In this document: piece by piece, positions 23,709 through 33,636 of the stretch
How positions within the stretch are numbered: position 1 is the stretch's first letter
How the letters are laid out: every line of letters starts with the position of its first letter
Assembly: GCF_003665435.1 (NCBI RefSeq)
Contig: NZ_CP023407.1
Location: 4,451,501 to 4,515,500, forward strand
Origin: Streptomyces fungicidicus
Lineage (GTDB): Bacteria > Actinomycetota > Actinomycetes > Streptomycetales > Streptomycetaceae
Reading direction: 5' to 3'
Length of the DNA: 64,000 nt
The notes under the pieces: generated by a model
Told to the model about the DNA's origin: nothing
Databases searched by the model: none
Seen by the model: only the letters and a program-made list of their open reading frames with translations
Made by a program: the position numbers and the translations under genes

Positions 23709-24454
23709 GCGACGCGAACGACACCCCGGGTGACGGCGTGAACCCCGAGAAGGACCTCTCCGCGGAGAACCTCCCCGGCCAGCGCGGACAGGGCGGCGAG
23801 GAGATCCGCGTCCAGCGCGGCATGTTCGGCGCCAACAACGGCGGCGACACCTCCGGCTACGGCGGCCTGGTCCGCTCGGTCCGGCTCCCGGGTCCGGCGG
23901 CCCGCCCCTACGGGGGCTGGTTCGACGAGGTCGCCGACGAGCTGGAGGGCGCGCTGGAGGAGCAGGACCTGCTCCCGGAGAACGCCATCGAGAGGACCGT
24001 CGTCGACCGCGGCGAACTCACCTTCCACATCGAGCGCGAGCACCTGGTCCGGGTCGCGAGGACCCTGCGCGACGACCCCGCCCTGCGCTTCGAGCTGTGC
24101 ACCGGCGTCAGCGGCGTGCACTACCCGAACGACAAGGGCCGCGAGCTGCACGCCGTGTACCACCTGCGCTCGATCACCCACAACAGGCTGATCCGCCTGG
24201 AAGTCAGCGCCCCCGACAGCGACCCGCACATCCCGTCGCTGTTCTCGGTCTATCCGACGAACGACTGGCACGAGCGCGAGGCGTACGACTTCTTCGGCAT
24301 CGTCTTCGACGGTCACCCGGCCCTGACGCGGATCATGATGCCGGACGACTGGCAGGGCTTCCCGCAGCGCAAGGACTATCCCCTCGGCGGCATCCCCGTC
24401 GAGTACAAGGGCGCCCAGATCCCGGCTCCGGACCAGCGGAGGTCGTACTCATGA
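23705..24454 (+). CDS. nuoC: NADH-quinone oxidoreductase subunit C
   Basis: This 249-residue peripheral-arm subunit has the complex I 30-kDa signature: SVYPTNDWHEREAYDFFGIV followed by DWQGFPQRKDYPLGG. The first 60 residues are an acidic, Gly-rich extension absent from short bacterial forms. The ATG at 23705 overlaps the nuoB stop, and the stop overlaps nuoD. Confidence 0.96.
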
Positions 24455-25773
24455 GCACTTCGCACGCCTCCTCGCGTGAGACCACCGAAGGCACCGTCTA
24501 CACCGTCACCGGCGGCGACTGGGACGAGGTCGTCGAGAGCGCGGCCCGGGCCGACGACGAGCGCATCGTCGTCAACATGGGCCCGCAGCACCCGTCGACC
24601 CACGGAGTGCTCCGCCTGATCCTGGAGATCGACGGCGAGACGGTCACCGAGGCCCGCTGCGGCATCGGCTACCTCCACACCGGCATCGAGAAGAACCTCG
24701 AGTACCGGACGTGGACGCAGGGCACCACGTTCGTGACGCGCATGGACTACCTGACGCCGTTCTTCAACGAGACGGCGTACTGCCTCGCGGTCGAGAAGCT
24801 CCTCGGCATCGAGGACCAGGTGCCCGACCGCGCCTCGGTCATCCGGGTGCTCCTGATGGAGCTGAACCGGCTCTCCTCCCACCTGGTGTGCATCGCCACC
24901 GGCGGCATGGAGCTCGGCGCCACCACGATCATGATCTACGGATTCCGTGACCGTGAGCTGATCCTCGACATCTACGAACTCATCACCGGCCTGCGGATGA
25001 ACCACGCGTACATCCGCCCCGGCGGACTCGCCCAGGACCTGCCGCCCGGCGCGGTGGACCAGATCCGCGAGTTCGTGAAGAAGATGCGGAAGAACATCGG
25101 CGAGTACGACAAGCTCGCCACCGGGAACCCCATCTTCAAGGCCCGCATGCAGGACGTCGGCTACCTCGACCTGGCCGGCTGCATGGCCCTCGGCGCCACC
25201 GGCCCGATCCTGCGCTCCACCGGCCTGCCGCACGACCTGCGCAAGACACAGCCGTACTGCGGATACGAGACCTACGACTTCGAGGTCCCGACCGCCGACA
25301 CCTGTGACTCCTACGGCCGCTTCCTGATCCGGCTGGAGGAGATGCGCCAGTCGCTGCGCATCGTCGAGCAGTGCCTGGACCGGCTCCAGCCCGGACCGGT
25401 CATGGTCGCCGACAAGAAGATCGCCTGGCCCGCCCAGCTCGCCCTGGGACCGGACGGACTGGGCAACTCGCTCGACCACATCAAGAACATCATGGGCACC
25501 TCCATGGAGGCCCTGATCCACCACTTCAAGCTCGTCACCGAGGGCTTCCGCGTCCCGCCGGGACAGGCGTACGCGGCGGTCGAGTCGCCCAAGGGCGAGC
25601 TCGGGGTGCACGTCGTCTCCGACGGAGGCACCCGCCCCTACCGGGTCCACTTCCGTGACCCGTCCTTCACCAACCTGCAGGCCATGGCGGCGATGTGCGA
25701 GGGCGGCCAGGTCGCCGACGTCATCGTCGCCGTCGCGTCCATCGACCCCGTGATGGGAGGCGTCGACCGGTGA
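24451..25773 (+). CDS. nuoD: NADH-quinone oxidoreductase subunit D
   Basis: This 440-residue 49-kDa-type subunit forms the quinone pocket with NuoB. Characteristic segments are MGPQHPSTHGVLR, IGYLHTGIEKN and the C-terminal ending with DPVMGGVDR. It is separate from nuoC, unlike the fused NuoCD of E. coli. The ATG overlaps the nuoC stop. Confidence 0.97.
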   Translation: MSTSHASSRETTEGTVYTVTGGDWDEVVESAARADDERIVVNMGPQHPSTHGVLRLILEIDGETVTEARCGIGYLHTGIEKNLEYRTWTQGTTFVTRMDYLTPFFNETAYCLAVEKLLGIEDQVPDRASVIRVLLMELNRLSSHLVCIATGGMELGATTIMIYGFRDRELILDIYELITGLRMNHAYIRPGGLAQDLPPGAVDQIREFVKKMRKNIGEYDKLATGNPIFKARMQDVGYLDLAGCMALGATGPILRSTGLPHDLRKTQPYCGYETYDFEVPTADTCDSYGRFLIRLEEMRQSLRIVEQCLDRLQPGPVMVADKKIAWPAQLALGPDGLGNSLDHIKNIMGTSMEALIHHFKLVTEGFRVPPGQAYAAVESPKGELGVHVVSDGGTRPYRVHFRDPSFTNLQAMAAMCEGGQVADVIVAVASIDPVMGGVDR

Positions 25774-26630
25774 CCACCTCTTCTTCGGAGCGGGGCGTCA
25801 GCCTGGGCATGCCCGAACTGCCCGCGCCCGCCTACCCGGACGACGTCCGGGCCCGGCTGGAGACCGACGCGCGCGAGGTCATCGCCCGCTACCCGGACTC
25901 CCGGTCCGCCCTCCTGCCGCTGCTGCACCTCGTGCAGTCGGAGGAAGGCCATGTCACGCGCACCGGGATGCGGTTCTGCGCGGACGTGCTCGGCCTGACC
26001 ACGGCCGAGGTGACCGCGGTCGCCACCTTCTACAGCATGTACCGGCGCCGGCCGAGCGGCGACTACCAGGTCGGGGTGTGCACCAACACCCTGTGCGCCG
26101 TCATGGGCGGCGACGCGATCTTCGAGGAGCTCCAGGAGCACCTGGGCGTCGGCAACGGCGGGACCACCGACGACGGCAAGGTCACCCTGGAGCACATCGA
26201 GTGCAACGCGGCCTGCGACTTCGCGCCCGTGGTGATGGTGAACTGGGAGTTCTTCGACAACCAGACGCCGGAGAGCGCCAAGCGCATGGTCGACGACCTG
26301 CGCGCCGGCCGCCCGGTCGCGCCCACGCGCGGGGCGCCCCTGTGCACCTTCAAGGAGACCGCCCGCATCCTGGCCGGCTTCCCCGACGCACGGGAGGGAG
26401 CCGTCGAGGCCACCGGAAGCGCGGGCCCCGCCTCCCTGGTCGGCCTGAAGCTGGCCAAGGGGGAGGCCGCCCCGGCGCGCGTGGTGCACCCGCGCGGTGA
26501 GGCGCCCCGGGACACCCCGCCGCACGAGCCGGCCCCGACGGAGCACCTCAGCTCGCACGACGCGCCGCAGGACACGTCGGCCTCCGACCCGGCCCACCCC
26601 GCGGGGCCCACCGCCGAGGAGGGGGAGTGA
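25770..26630 (+). CDS. nuoE: NADH-quinone oxidoreductase subunit E, with long C-terminal extension
   Basis: This 286-residue subunit of the NADH module binds cluster N1a: VCTNTLCAVMGG and ECNAACDFAPV give the four Cys. The thioredoxin-like core ends near residue 185; the rest, about 100 residues rich in Pro/Ala/Glu/His, is extra compared with the usual 160-200 residues and looks disordered. Extended NuoE proteins are usual in Streptomyces as far as I know. GTG start in a GTGA overlap with nuoD. Confidence 0.96.
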   Translation: MTTSSSERGVSLGMPELPAPAYPDDVRARLETDAREVIARYPDSRSALLPLLHLVQSEEGHVTRTGMRFCADVLGLTTAEVTAVATFYSMYRRRPSGDYQVGVCTNTLCAVMGGDAIFEELQEHLGVGNGGTTDDGKVTLEHIECNAACDFAPVVMVNWEFFDNQTPESAKRMVDDLRAGRPVAPTRGAPLCTFKETARILAGFPDAREGAVEATGSAGPASLVGLKLAKGEAAPARVVHPRGEAPRDTPPHEPAPTEHLSSHDAPQDTSASDPAHPAGPTAEEGE

Positions 26631-27976
26631 TGACCTTGGCACCCGAACTCAAGGACATGAGCCCGGAGAAGCTGCTCGCACCCGTGCTGTCGGCCTTCTG
26701 GGACGAGGACGACGCCTGGACGCTGGACGTCTACAGGAGACACGAGGGGTACGAGGGGCTGCGCAAGGCGCTAGCGATGTCGCCGGACGACGTCATCGCG
26801 TACGTCAAGGAGTCCGGTCTGCGCGGGCGCGGCGGCGCCGGCTTCCCCACCGGGATGAAGTGGCAGTTCATCCCCCAGGGGGACGGCAAGCCCCACTACC
26901 TGGTGGTCAACGCCGACGAGTCGGAGCCCGGCACCTGCAAGGACATCCCGCTCCTCTTCGCGAACCCGCACAGCCTCATCGAGGGCATCGTCATCGCCTG
27001 TTACGCGATCAGGTCGTCGCACGCCTTCATCTATCTGCGGGGTGAGGTGGTCCCCGTGCTGCGGCGGCTGCACGAGGCCGTGCGCGAGGCCCGGGAGGCC
27101 GGCTTCCTCGGCGAGAACGTCCTGGGCAGCGGACTCGACCTCGAACTCACCGTGCACGCGGGCGCGGGCGCCTACATCTGCGGTGAGGAGACCGCGCTGC
27201 TCGACTCGCTGGAAGGCCGCCGGGGCCAGCCGAGGCTCCGTCCCCCCTTCCCCGCCGTCGCGGGCCTCTACGCCTGCCCGACCGTGGTGAACAACGTCGA
27301 GTCGATCGCCTCGGTTCCCGCCATCATGAACCGGGGCAAGGACTGGTTCCGCTCGATGGGCAGCGAGAAGTCCCCCGGCTTCACGCTCTACTCCCTCAGC
27401 GGCCACGTCGCCAGCCCCGGACAGTACGAGGCGCCCCTCGGCATCACCCTGCGCCAGCTGCTGGAGATGAGCGGCGGGATGCGCCCGGGACACCGGCTGA
27501 AGTTCTGGACACCGGGCGGCTCCTCGACGCCGATGTTCACCGACGAGCACCTCGACGTCCCCCTCGACTACGAGGGAGTGGGCGCCGCGGGATCCATGCT
27601 CGGCACGAAGGCCCTGCAGTGCTTCGACGAGACGACCTGCGTCGTGCGCGCCGTCACCCGCTGGACCGAGTTCTACGCCCACGAGTCCTGCGGCAAGTGC
27701 ACGCCCTGCCGCGAGGGGACGTACTGGCTCGTCCAGCTGCTGCGGGACATCGAGGCCGGCAAGGGACGGATGGCCGACCTCGACAAGCTGAACGACATCG
27801 CCGACAACATCAACGGCAAGTCCTTCTGCGCCCTCGGCGACGGCGCCGCCTCGCCGATCTTCTCCTCGCTCAAGTACTTCCGCGAGGAGTACGAGGAGCA
27901 CATCACGGGCCGTGGCTGCCCCTTCGACCCGGCCAAGTCGACGGCCTGGGCCGACCGTACGGAGGTGCACGCATGA
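26630..27976 (+). CDS. nuoF: NADH-quinone oxidoreductase subunit F
   Basis: This 448-residue subunit binds NADH, FMN and cluster N3. Visible motifs are GRGGAGFPTGMKW (NADH/FMN), GAGAYICGEETALLDSLEG (FMN) and ESCGKCTPCREG plus a distant Cys (SFCALGD) for N3. The ATG at 26630 shares its first base with the nuoE stop; a GTG one codon earlier (26627) is equally possible. It overlaps nuoG by 4 bp. Confidence 0.97.
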   Translation: MTLAPELKDMSPEKLLAPVLSAFWDEDDAWTLDVYRRHEGYEGLRKALAMSPDDVIAYVKESGLRGRGGAGFPTGMKWQFIPQGDGKPHYLVVNADESEPGTCKDIPLLFANPHSLIEGIVIACYAIRSSHAFIYLRGEVVPVLRRLHEAVREAREAGFLGENVLGSGLDLELTVHAGAGAYICGEETALLDSLEGRRGQPRLRPPFPAVAGLYACPTVVNNVESIASVPAIMNRGKDWFRSMGSEKSPGFTLYSLSGHVASPGQYEAPLGITLRQLLEMSGGMRPGHRLKFWTPGGSSTPMFTDEHLDVPLDYEGVGAAGSMLGTKALQCFDETTCVVRAVTRWTEFYAHESCGKCTPCREGTYWLVQLLRDIEAGKGRMADLDKLNDIADNINGKSFCALGDGAASPIFSSLKYFREEYEEHITGRGCPFDPAKSTAWADRTEVHA

Positions 27977-30477
27977 CTGTGACCACCAACGCTCCCTCCG
28001 GCGGGGGAGAGGCGGCGGTCCCGCCCGAGGACCTGGTGACGCTGACCATCGACGGCGCCGAGCTCAGCGTGCCCAAGGGCACCCTGGTCATCCGGGCCGC
28101 CGAGCAGCTCGGGATCGAGATCCCCCGCTTCTGCGACCACCCGCTCCTCGACCCGGCCGGCGCCTGCCGCCAGTGCATCGTCGAGGTCGAGGGCCAGCGC
28201 AAGCCGATGGCCTCCTGCACCATCACCTGCACCGACGGGATGGTGGTGAAGACGCAGCTCTCGTCGCCGGTCGCCGAGAAGGCCCAGAAGGGTGTGATGG
28301 AGCTGCTGCTCATCAACCACCCGCTGGACTGCCCGGTCTGCGACAAGGGCGGCGAGTGCCCGCTGCAGAACCAGGCGATGTCGCACGGCAACGCCGAGTC
28401 CCGCTTCGAGGGCAAGAAGCGCACCTACGAGAAGCCCGTCGCCATCTCCACCCAGGTGCTGCTCGACCGCGAGCGGTGCGTGCTGTGCGCCCGCTGCACC
28501 CGCTTCTCCAACCAGATCGCGGGCGACCCGATGATCGAGCTGATCGAGCGGGGCGCGCTCCAGCAGGTCGGCACCGGCGAGGGCGACCCCTTCGAGTCGT
28601 ACTTCTCCGGCAACACCATCCAGATCTGCCCGGTCGGCGCGCTCACCTCGGCGGCGTACCGGTTCCGCTCCCGCCCCTTCGACCTGATCTCCTCGCCGTC
28701 GGTGTGCGAGCACTGCTCCGGCGGCTGCGCCACCCGCACCGACCACCGGCGCGGCAAGGTCATGCGGCGGCTCGCCGCCGACGACCCCGAGGTCAACGAG
28801 GAGTGGATCTGCGACAAGGGGCGCTTCGGGTTCCGGTACGCGCAGCTGCGGGACCGGCTCGACACCCCGCTGGTGCGCAACCCGGAGGGCGAGCTGGAGC
28901 CCGCGTCCTGGCCGGACGCGCTGCGGATCGCGGCGCAGGGGCTGCTGGCTTCGCGGGGCCGCACCGGCGTACTGACCGGCGGCCGGCTCACCGTCGAGGA
29001 CGCCTACGCCTACAGCAAGTTCGCGCGGGTGGCGCTCGCCACCAACGACATCGACTTCCGCGCGCGCGTGCACAGCGCCGAGGAGGCCGACTTCCTCGCC
29101 GCGCGGATCGCGGGCCGCGGCCGTGACCTCGACGGCACGGGCGTCACCTACACGCACCTGGAGAAGGCGCCCGCGGTTCTGCTGGTCGGGTTCGAGTCCG
29201 AGGAGGAGGCGCCCGGCGTCTTCCTGCGGCTGCGCAAGGCCTGGCGGGGACACGGGCAGCGGACCTTCGCCCTGGCCACGCACGCCACCCGGGGCCTCGA
29301 GAAGGCCGGGGGCACACTGCTCCCGGCGGCTCCCGGCACCGAGACCGAATGGCTGGACGCGCTCTCGGGCGGCGTCGGCCTGGAGGGCGACGGGGCCGGT
29401 GCCGCCGAGGCGCTGCGGGCCGAGGGCGCGGTGATCGTCGTCGGCGAGCGGCTGGCGGCCGTACGGGGCGGGCTGACCGCGGCCGTCCGGTTCGCCGCCG
29501 CCACCGGCGCCCGGCTGGTGTGGATCCCGCGCCGGGCCGGTGAGCGCGGCGCCGTGGAGGCGGGCGCGCTGCCGTCGCTGCTGCCGGGCGGCCGCCCGTC
29601 GACCGACCCGCGCGCACGCGAGGAGGTCGCCGCCCTCTGGGGCGTGGCCGAGCTGCCGCACCGCTACGGCCGCGACACCGGACAGATCGTCGAGGCCGCG
29701 GCGCGCGGAGAGCTCCAGGCGCTGCTGGTCGCGGGCGTGGAGGTCGCCGACCTGCCCGACCCGGCGCGCGCGCGTGCCGCCCTCGCCGAGGCCGGGTTCG
29801 TGGTCTCGCTGGAGCTGCGGCCCAGCGAGGTCACCGCGCTCGCCGACGTCGTCCTGCCGGTGGCCGCGGTCGCCGAGAAGGCCGGCACCTTCCTCAACTG
29901 GGAGGGCAGGGTCCGCATGTTCGAGGCGGCGCTCAAGCCGGACCAGATGACCCGGCGGTCCGCGCCCACCGACGCGCGGGTGCTGCAGATGCTGGCCGAC
30001 GCCATGGACGTCCACCTGGGACTGCCGGACCTGCGCACGGTCCGCTCGGAGCTCGACCGGCTCGGCGCCTGGGACGGCCCCCGGGCCACCGACCCGCTGG
30101 AGACCGCGGGCGCCCTGTCCCGGCCCGCCGCCGGGGAGGCCGTGCTCGCGGGCCACCGGCTGCTGCTCGACGAGGGCCTGCTGCAGCTGGGCGACGAGGC
30201 GCTCGCCGGTACCCGGCACGCCGCCCGCGCACGCCTGTCGGCCGCCACGGCCGCCGAGTCCGGCGTCAAGGACGGCGACCTGCTCGCGGTGACCGGCACC
30301 GCCGGGACGGTCGAACTGCCCCTGGCGGTCACCGAGATGCCCGACCGCGTGGTGTGGCTTCCGCTCAACTCCGTCGGCGGCGGCGTCGCCTCCGGCACCG
30401 GGGCGCTGCCCGGCTCCCTCGTCCGTATCGGCCCGGCGACCCCCGCCGACGAGGCCCCCAAGGAGGTGGAGGCATGA
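27973..30477 (+). CDS. nuoG: NADH-quinone oxidoreductase subunit G
   Basis: This 834-residue subunit extends the electron wire of complex I. Motifs in order are the 2Fe-2S ligands in CDHPLLDPAGACRQC, the N4/N5 region with DCPVCDKGGECPLQ, then CVLCARCTRFSNQ and ICPVGALTS, and the extra cluster N7 site CEHCSGGC with a distant ICDKG, which only some bacterial NuoG have. A degenerate molybdopterin-type domain follows with no sign of a bound cofactor. The N7 ligands and long C-terminal half match actinobacterial NuoG. Confidence 0.97.
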   Translation: MTVTTNAPSGGGEAAVPPEDLVTLTIDGAELSVPKGTLVIRAAEQLGIEIPRFCDHPLLDPAGACRQCIVEVEGQRKPMASCTITCTDGMVVKTQLSSPVAEKAQKGVMELLLINHPLDCPVCDKGGECPLQNQAMSHGNAESRFEGKKRTYEKPVAISTQVLLDRERCVLCARCTRFSNQIAGDPMIELIERGALQQVGTGEGDPFESYFSGNTIQICPVGALTSAAYRFRSRPFDLISSPSVCEHCSGGCATRTDHRRGKVMRRLAADDPEVNEEWICDKGRFGFRYAQLRDRLDTPLVRNPEGELEPASWPDALRIAAQGLLASRGRTGVLTGGRLTVEDAYAYSKFARVALATNDIDFRARVHSAEEADFLAARIAGRGRDLDGTGVTYTHLEKAPAVLLVGFESEEEAPGVFLRLRKAWRGHGQRTFALATHATRGLEKAGGTLLPAAPGTETEWLDALSGGVGLEGDGAGAAEALRAEGAVIVVGERLAAVRGGLTAAVRFAAATGARLVWIPRRAGERGAVEAGALPSLLPGGRPSTDPRAREEVAALWGVAELPHRYGRDTGQIVEAAARGELQALLVAGVEVADLPDPARARAALAEAGFVVSLELRPSEVTALADVVLPVAAVAEKAGTFLNWEGRVRMFEAALKPDQMTRRSAPTDARVLQMLADAMDVHLGLPDLRTVRSELDRLGAWDGPRATDPLETAGALSRPAAGEAVLAGHRLLLDEGLLQLGDEALAGTRHAARARLSAATAAESGVKDGDLLAVTGTAGTVELPLAVTEMPDRVVWLPLNSVGGGVASGTGALPGSLVRIGPATPADEAPKEVEA

Positions 30478-31853
30478 GCCCGTACCTCGCCGCTGAAGAC
30501 CTCTCGATGTTCGGGACCGACCCCTGGTGGCTGGTCGTCATCAAGGCGGTGTTCTGCTTCGCCTTCCTGATGGTGACCGTGCTGATCTCCATCGTCATGG
30601 AGCGCAAGGTCGTCGCCTGGATGCAGCTGCGCATCGGCCCCAACCGGCACGGCCCCTGGGGCATGCTCCAGTCGCTCGCCGACGGCGTGAAGCTGATGCT
30701 GAAGGAAGACGTCGTCGTCAAGCGCGCCGACAAGGCGGTGTACGTCCTCGCGCCGGTCGTCGCGGCCGTGCCGGCCTTCATGGCGTTCGCGGTGATCCCC
30801 TTCGGACCGGCCGGCAACGAGGTCTCGATCTTCGGCCACCGCACCACGATGCAGCTCACCGACCTGCCGATCGCGGCGCTGTACATCCTCGCGGTCGCCT
30901 CGGTCGGCATCTACGGCATCGTCCTGGCGGGCTGGAGCTCCGGCTCCACCTATCCGCTGCTGGGCGGCCTGCGCTCCTGCGCGCAGATGATCTCGTACGA
31001 GATCGCCATGGGCGCCGCGTTCGCCTCGGTGTTCCTCTACTCGGGGTCGATGTCGACGTCGACGATCGTCGAGCAGCAGGCCGACCGCTGGTACATCCTG
31101 CTGCTGCCGGTCTCCTTCCTCATCTACATCGTGACGATGGTCGGCGAGACCAACCGCGCCCCGTTCGACATGCCGGAGTCCGAGGGCGACCTGGTCGGCG
31201 GCTTCAACACCGAGTACTCGTCGATCAAGTTCGCGATGTTCATGCTCGCCGAGTACATCAACATGGTGACCGTCTCGGCCGTCGCCGTGACCTTCTTCCT
31301 GGGCGGCTGGCGGGCCCCTTGGCCCGTCAGCACCTTCTGGGAGGGAGCCAACCACGGCTGGTGGCCGATGCTCTGGTTCACCGGCAAGCTCCTGACCCTG
31401 CTGTTCGGATTCGTCTGGCTGCGCGGCACGCTTCCGCGGGTCCGCTACGACCAGCTGATGAAGCTCGGCTGGAAGGTCCTCATCCCGGTGTCCCTGGTGT
31501 GGCTGATGCTGGTGGCCACCGTGCGGGCGCTGCGCAACGAGAACTACGACTTCGCCGACATCGCGCTCTACATCGCCGCGGCCGTCCTCGGCCTGCTGCT
31601 GCTCTCCTTCGTCGCCGACATGTTCCGGTCGAAGGCGAAGGACAAGGAGACCGGGCAGCCCGACGGCCCGCCCGCCTTCGACCCGATGGGCGGCGGATTC
31701 CCCGTACCGCCGCTGCCGGGACAGGAATTGCCGCCGGTGCCGCGACGCCGTCCGCGCCGGGAGCGGGAGCTGATCGGCAGCGGTGCACCCGATACCCAGA
31801 CTGACGGATCTGTGGGCGGATCCACGGATGGAAAGGAGGCGTCCGATGGCTGA
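30474..31853 (+). CDS. nuoH: NADH-quinone oxidoreductase subunit H
   Basis: This 459-residue membrane subunit joins the peripheral and membrane arms. It has about eight or nine helices with the conserved ERKVVAWMQLRIGPNRHGP and GETNRAPFDMPESEGDLVGG loops of the quinone entry. The last 80 residues form a Pro/Arg/Gly-rich cytoplasmic tail not needed in short family members. The stop overlaps nuoI by 8 bp. Confidence 0.97.
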   Translation: MSPYLAAEDLSMFGTDPWWLVVIKAVFCFAFLMVTVLISIVMERKVVAWMQLRIGPNRHGPWGMLQSLADGVKLMLKEDVVVKRADKAVYVLAPVVAAVPAFMAFAVIPFGPAGNEVSIFGHRTTMQLTDLPIAALYILAVASVGIYGIVLAGWSSGSTYPLLGGLRSCAQMISYEIAMGAAFASVFLYSGSMSTSTIVEQQADRWYILLLPVSFLIYIVTMVGETNRAPFDMPESEGDLVGGFNTEYSSIKFAMFMLAEYINMVTVSAVAVTFFLGGWRAPWPVSTFWEGANHGWWPMLWFTGKLLTLLFGFVWLRGTLPRVRYDQLMKLGWKVLIPVSLVWLMLVATVRALRNENYDFADIALYIAAAVLGLLLLSFVADMFRSKAKDKETGQPDGPPAFDPMGGGFPVPPLPGQELPPVPRRRPRRERELIGSGAPDTQTDGSVGGSTDGKEASDG

Positions 31854-32487
31854 GGAGCCCAAGGGGACCGAGCCCGGTTTCCAGAACCCCGTGGCCGGCT
31901 TCGGCGTGACCTTCAAGGCCATGTTCAAGAAGCGGCTGACCGAGCAGTACCCGGAGCAGCAGAAGACCACCGCTCCGCGTTTCCACGGACGGCACCAGCT
32001 CAACCGCCATCCGGACGGCCTGGAGAAGTGCGTCGGCTGCGAGCTGTGCGCCTGGGCCTGTCCCGCCGACGCGATCTACGTCGAGGGCGCGGACAACACC
32101 GACGAGGAGCGCTACTCGCCCGGCGAGCGGTACGGCCGCGTCTACCAGATCAACTACGCCCGCTGCATCCTGTGCGGGCTGTGCATCGAGGCGTGCCCCA
32201 CCCGCGCGCTCACGATGACCAACGAGTTCGAGCTGGCCGACTCCAGCCGCGCCAACCTCATCTACACCAAGGAGCAGCTGCTCGCCGGTCTGGAGGAGGG
32301 CATGGTCGACTCGCCGCACGCCATGTACCCGGGCACCGACGAACAGGACTACTACCGGGGCCTGGTCACCGAGGCCGCGCCCGGCACGGAGCGGCAGGCG
32401 GTCCACTCCGAGGGCGAGGTCGTCCAGGAGGCCGACTCGACCTTCGGGGCGACGGAGCCGGCGTCGGGGAAGGTGACCGGGCGATGA
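31846..32487 (+). CDS. nuoI: NADH-quinone oxidoreductase subunit I
   Basis: This 213-residue ferredoxin-like subunit carries clusters N6a and N6b, seen as CVGCELCAWACP (about residue 62) and CILCGLCIEACP (about residue 106). The N terminus has the family helix FGVTFKAMFKKRLTEQYPEQ. The ATG at 31846 follows AAAGGAGGCG. The C-terminal tail is acidic. It overlaps nuoJ by 4 bp. Confidence 0.97.
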   Translation: MAEEPKGTEPGFQNPVAGFGVTFKAMFKKRLTEQYPEQQKTTAPRFHGRHQLNRHPDGLEKCVGCELCAWACPADAIYVEGADNTDEERYSPGERYGRVYQINYARCILCGLCIEACPTRALTMTNEFELADSSRANLIYTKEQLLAGLEEGMVDSPHAMYPGTDEQDYYRGLVTEAAPGTERQAVHSEGEVVQEADSTFGATEPASGKVTGR

Positions 32488-33326
32488 CCGAGCAGCTCGC
32501 CGCCTACTCCACCTCCACCGGAGAGGCCTTCCAGTTCTGGGTGCTCGGCACGGTCGCGGTGATCGGCGCCCTGTGCACCGTCTTCATGAGGCGGGCCGTG
32601 CACAGCGCGCTCTGCCTCGCCGGGACCATGATCGTCCTGGCGGTGTTCTACCTGGCCAACGGCGCCTACTTCCTGGGCGTCGTCCAGATCGTCGTCTACA
32701 CCGGCGCGATCATGATGCTGTTCCTCTTCGTGGTGATGCTCGTCGGCGTCACCGCGGCCGACTCCCTGAAGGAGACCATCAAGGGCCAGCGCTGGCTGGC
32801 CCTGCTGTGCGGTCTCGGCTTCGGCGTCCTGCTGGTCGGCGGGATCGGGAACGCCTCGCTCAGCGAGTTCAACGGCCTCGGCGAGGCCAACGCGGGCGGC
32901 AACGTGGAGGGCCTCGCGGCCCTCCTCTTCACCAAGTACGTCTTCGCCTTCGAGATCACCGGCGCCCTGCTGATCACGGCGGCCGTCGGCGCCATGGTGC
33001 TCACCCACCGGGAGCGCACCGAGCGCGCCAGGACCCAGCGGGAGCTGGCCGAGCAGCGCGTCCGCGAGGGCAAGTACCTGCCGCCGCTGCCGGCGCCGGG
33101 TGTGTACGCCCGGCACAACGCCGTGGACATCGCGGGCCTGCTGCCCGACGGCACCCCGTCGGACCTCACCGTCAGCAAGACGCTCCGGGAGCGCGGCCAG
33201 ATCCGTGACGTCTCGCAGGAGGCGATCAACGACCTGCGGGCCATGGAGCAGCGCGCGGAGGAGCGTCTGGAGCGCAACGCCATCGACGCGCCGACGTTCA
33301 AGCGGGCCGAGGAGGCGTCGAAGTGA
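32484..33326 (+). CDS. nuoJ: NADH-quinone oxidoreductase subunit J
   Basis: This 280-residue membrane subunit has five helices; the third includes LGVVQIVVYTGAIMMLFLFV, which holds the pi-bulge segment of the family. The C-terminal 100 residues are a charged cytoplasmic extension typical of actinobacteria. It overlaps nuoK by 4 bp. Confidence 0.96.
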   Translation: MTEQLAAYSTSTGEAFQFWVLGTVAVIGALCTVFMRRAVHSALCLAGTMIVLAVFYLANGAYFLGVVQIVVYTGAIMMLFLFVVMLVGVTAADSLKETIKGQRWLALLCGLGFGVLLVGGIGNASLSEFNGLGEANAGGNVEGLAALLFTKYVFAFEITGALLITAAVGAMVLTHRERTERARTQRELAEQRVREGKYLPPLPAPGVYARHNAVDIAGLLPDGTPSDLTVSKTLRERGQIRDVSQEAINDLRAMEQRAEERLERNAIDAPTFKRAEEASK

Positions 33327-33622
33327 ACCCGGTGAACTACCTGTATCTCGCAGCGCTGCTGTTCACGATCGGCGCCACCGGCGTGCTGATCCGGCGCAAC
33401 GCGATCGTCGTGTTCATGTGCGTCGAGCTGATGCTCAACGCCTGCAACCTCGCGTTCGTCGCCTTCTCCCGGATGCACGGCAACCTCGACGGCCAGATCA
33501 TCGCCTTCTTCACGATGGTGGTCGCCGCCGCGGAGGTCGTGGTGGGACTGGCGATCATCGTGTCCCTGTTCCGTTCCCGCCACTCGGCCTCGGTCGACGA
33601 CGCCAGCCTGATGAAGCTGTGA
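33323..33622 (+). CDS. nuoK: NADH-quinone oxidoreductase subunit K
   Basis: This 99-residue subunit has three helices. The proton-path glutamates are visible in FMCVELMLNACNL (helix 2) and VVAAAEVVVGLAIIV (helix 3). GTG start in a GTGA overlap with nuoJ. Confidence 0.97.
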   Translation: MNPVNYLYLAALLFTIGATGVLIRRNAIVVFMCVELMLNACNLAFVAFSRMHGNLDGQIIAFFTMVVAAAEVVVGLAIIVSLFRSRHSASVDDASLMKL

Positions 33623-33636
33623 GGGGCTGCTGAATC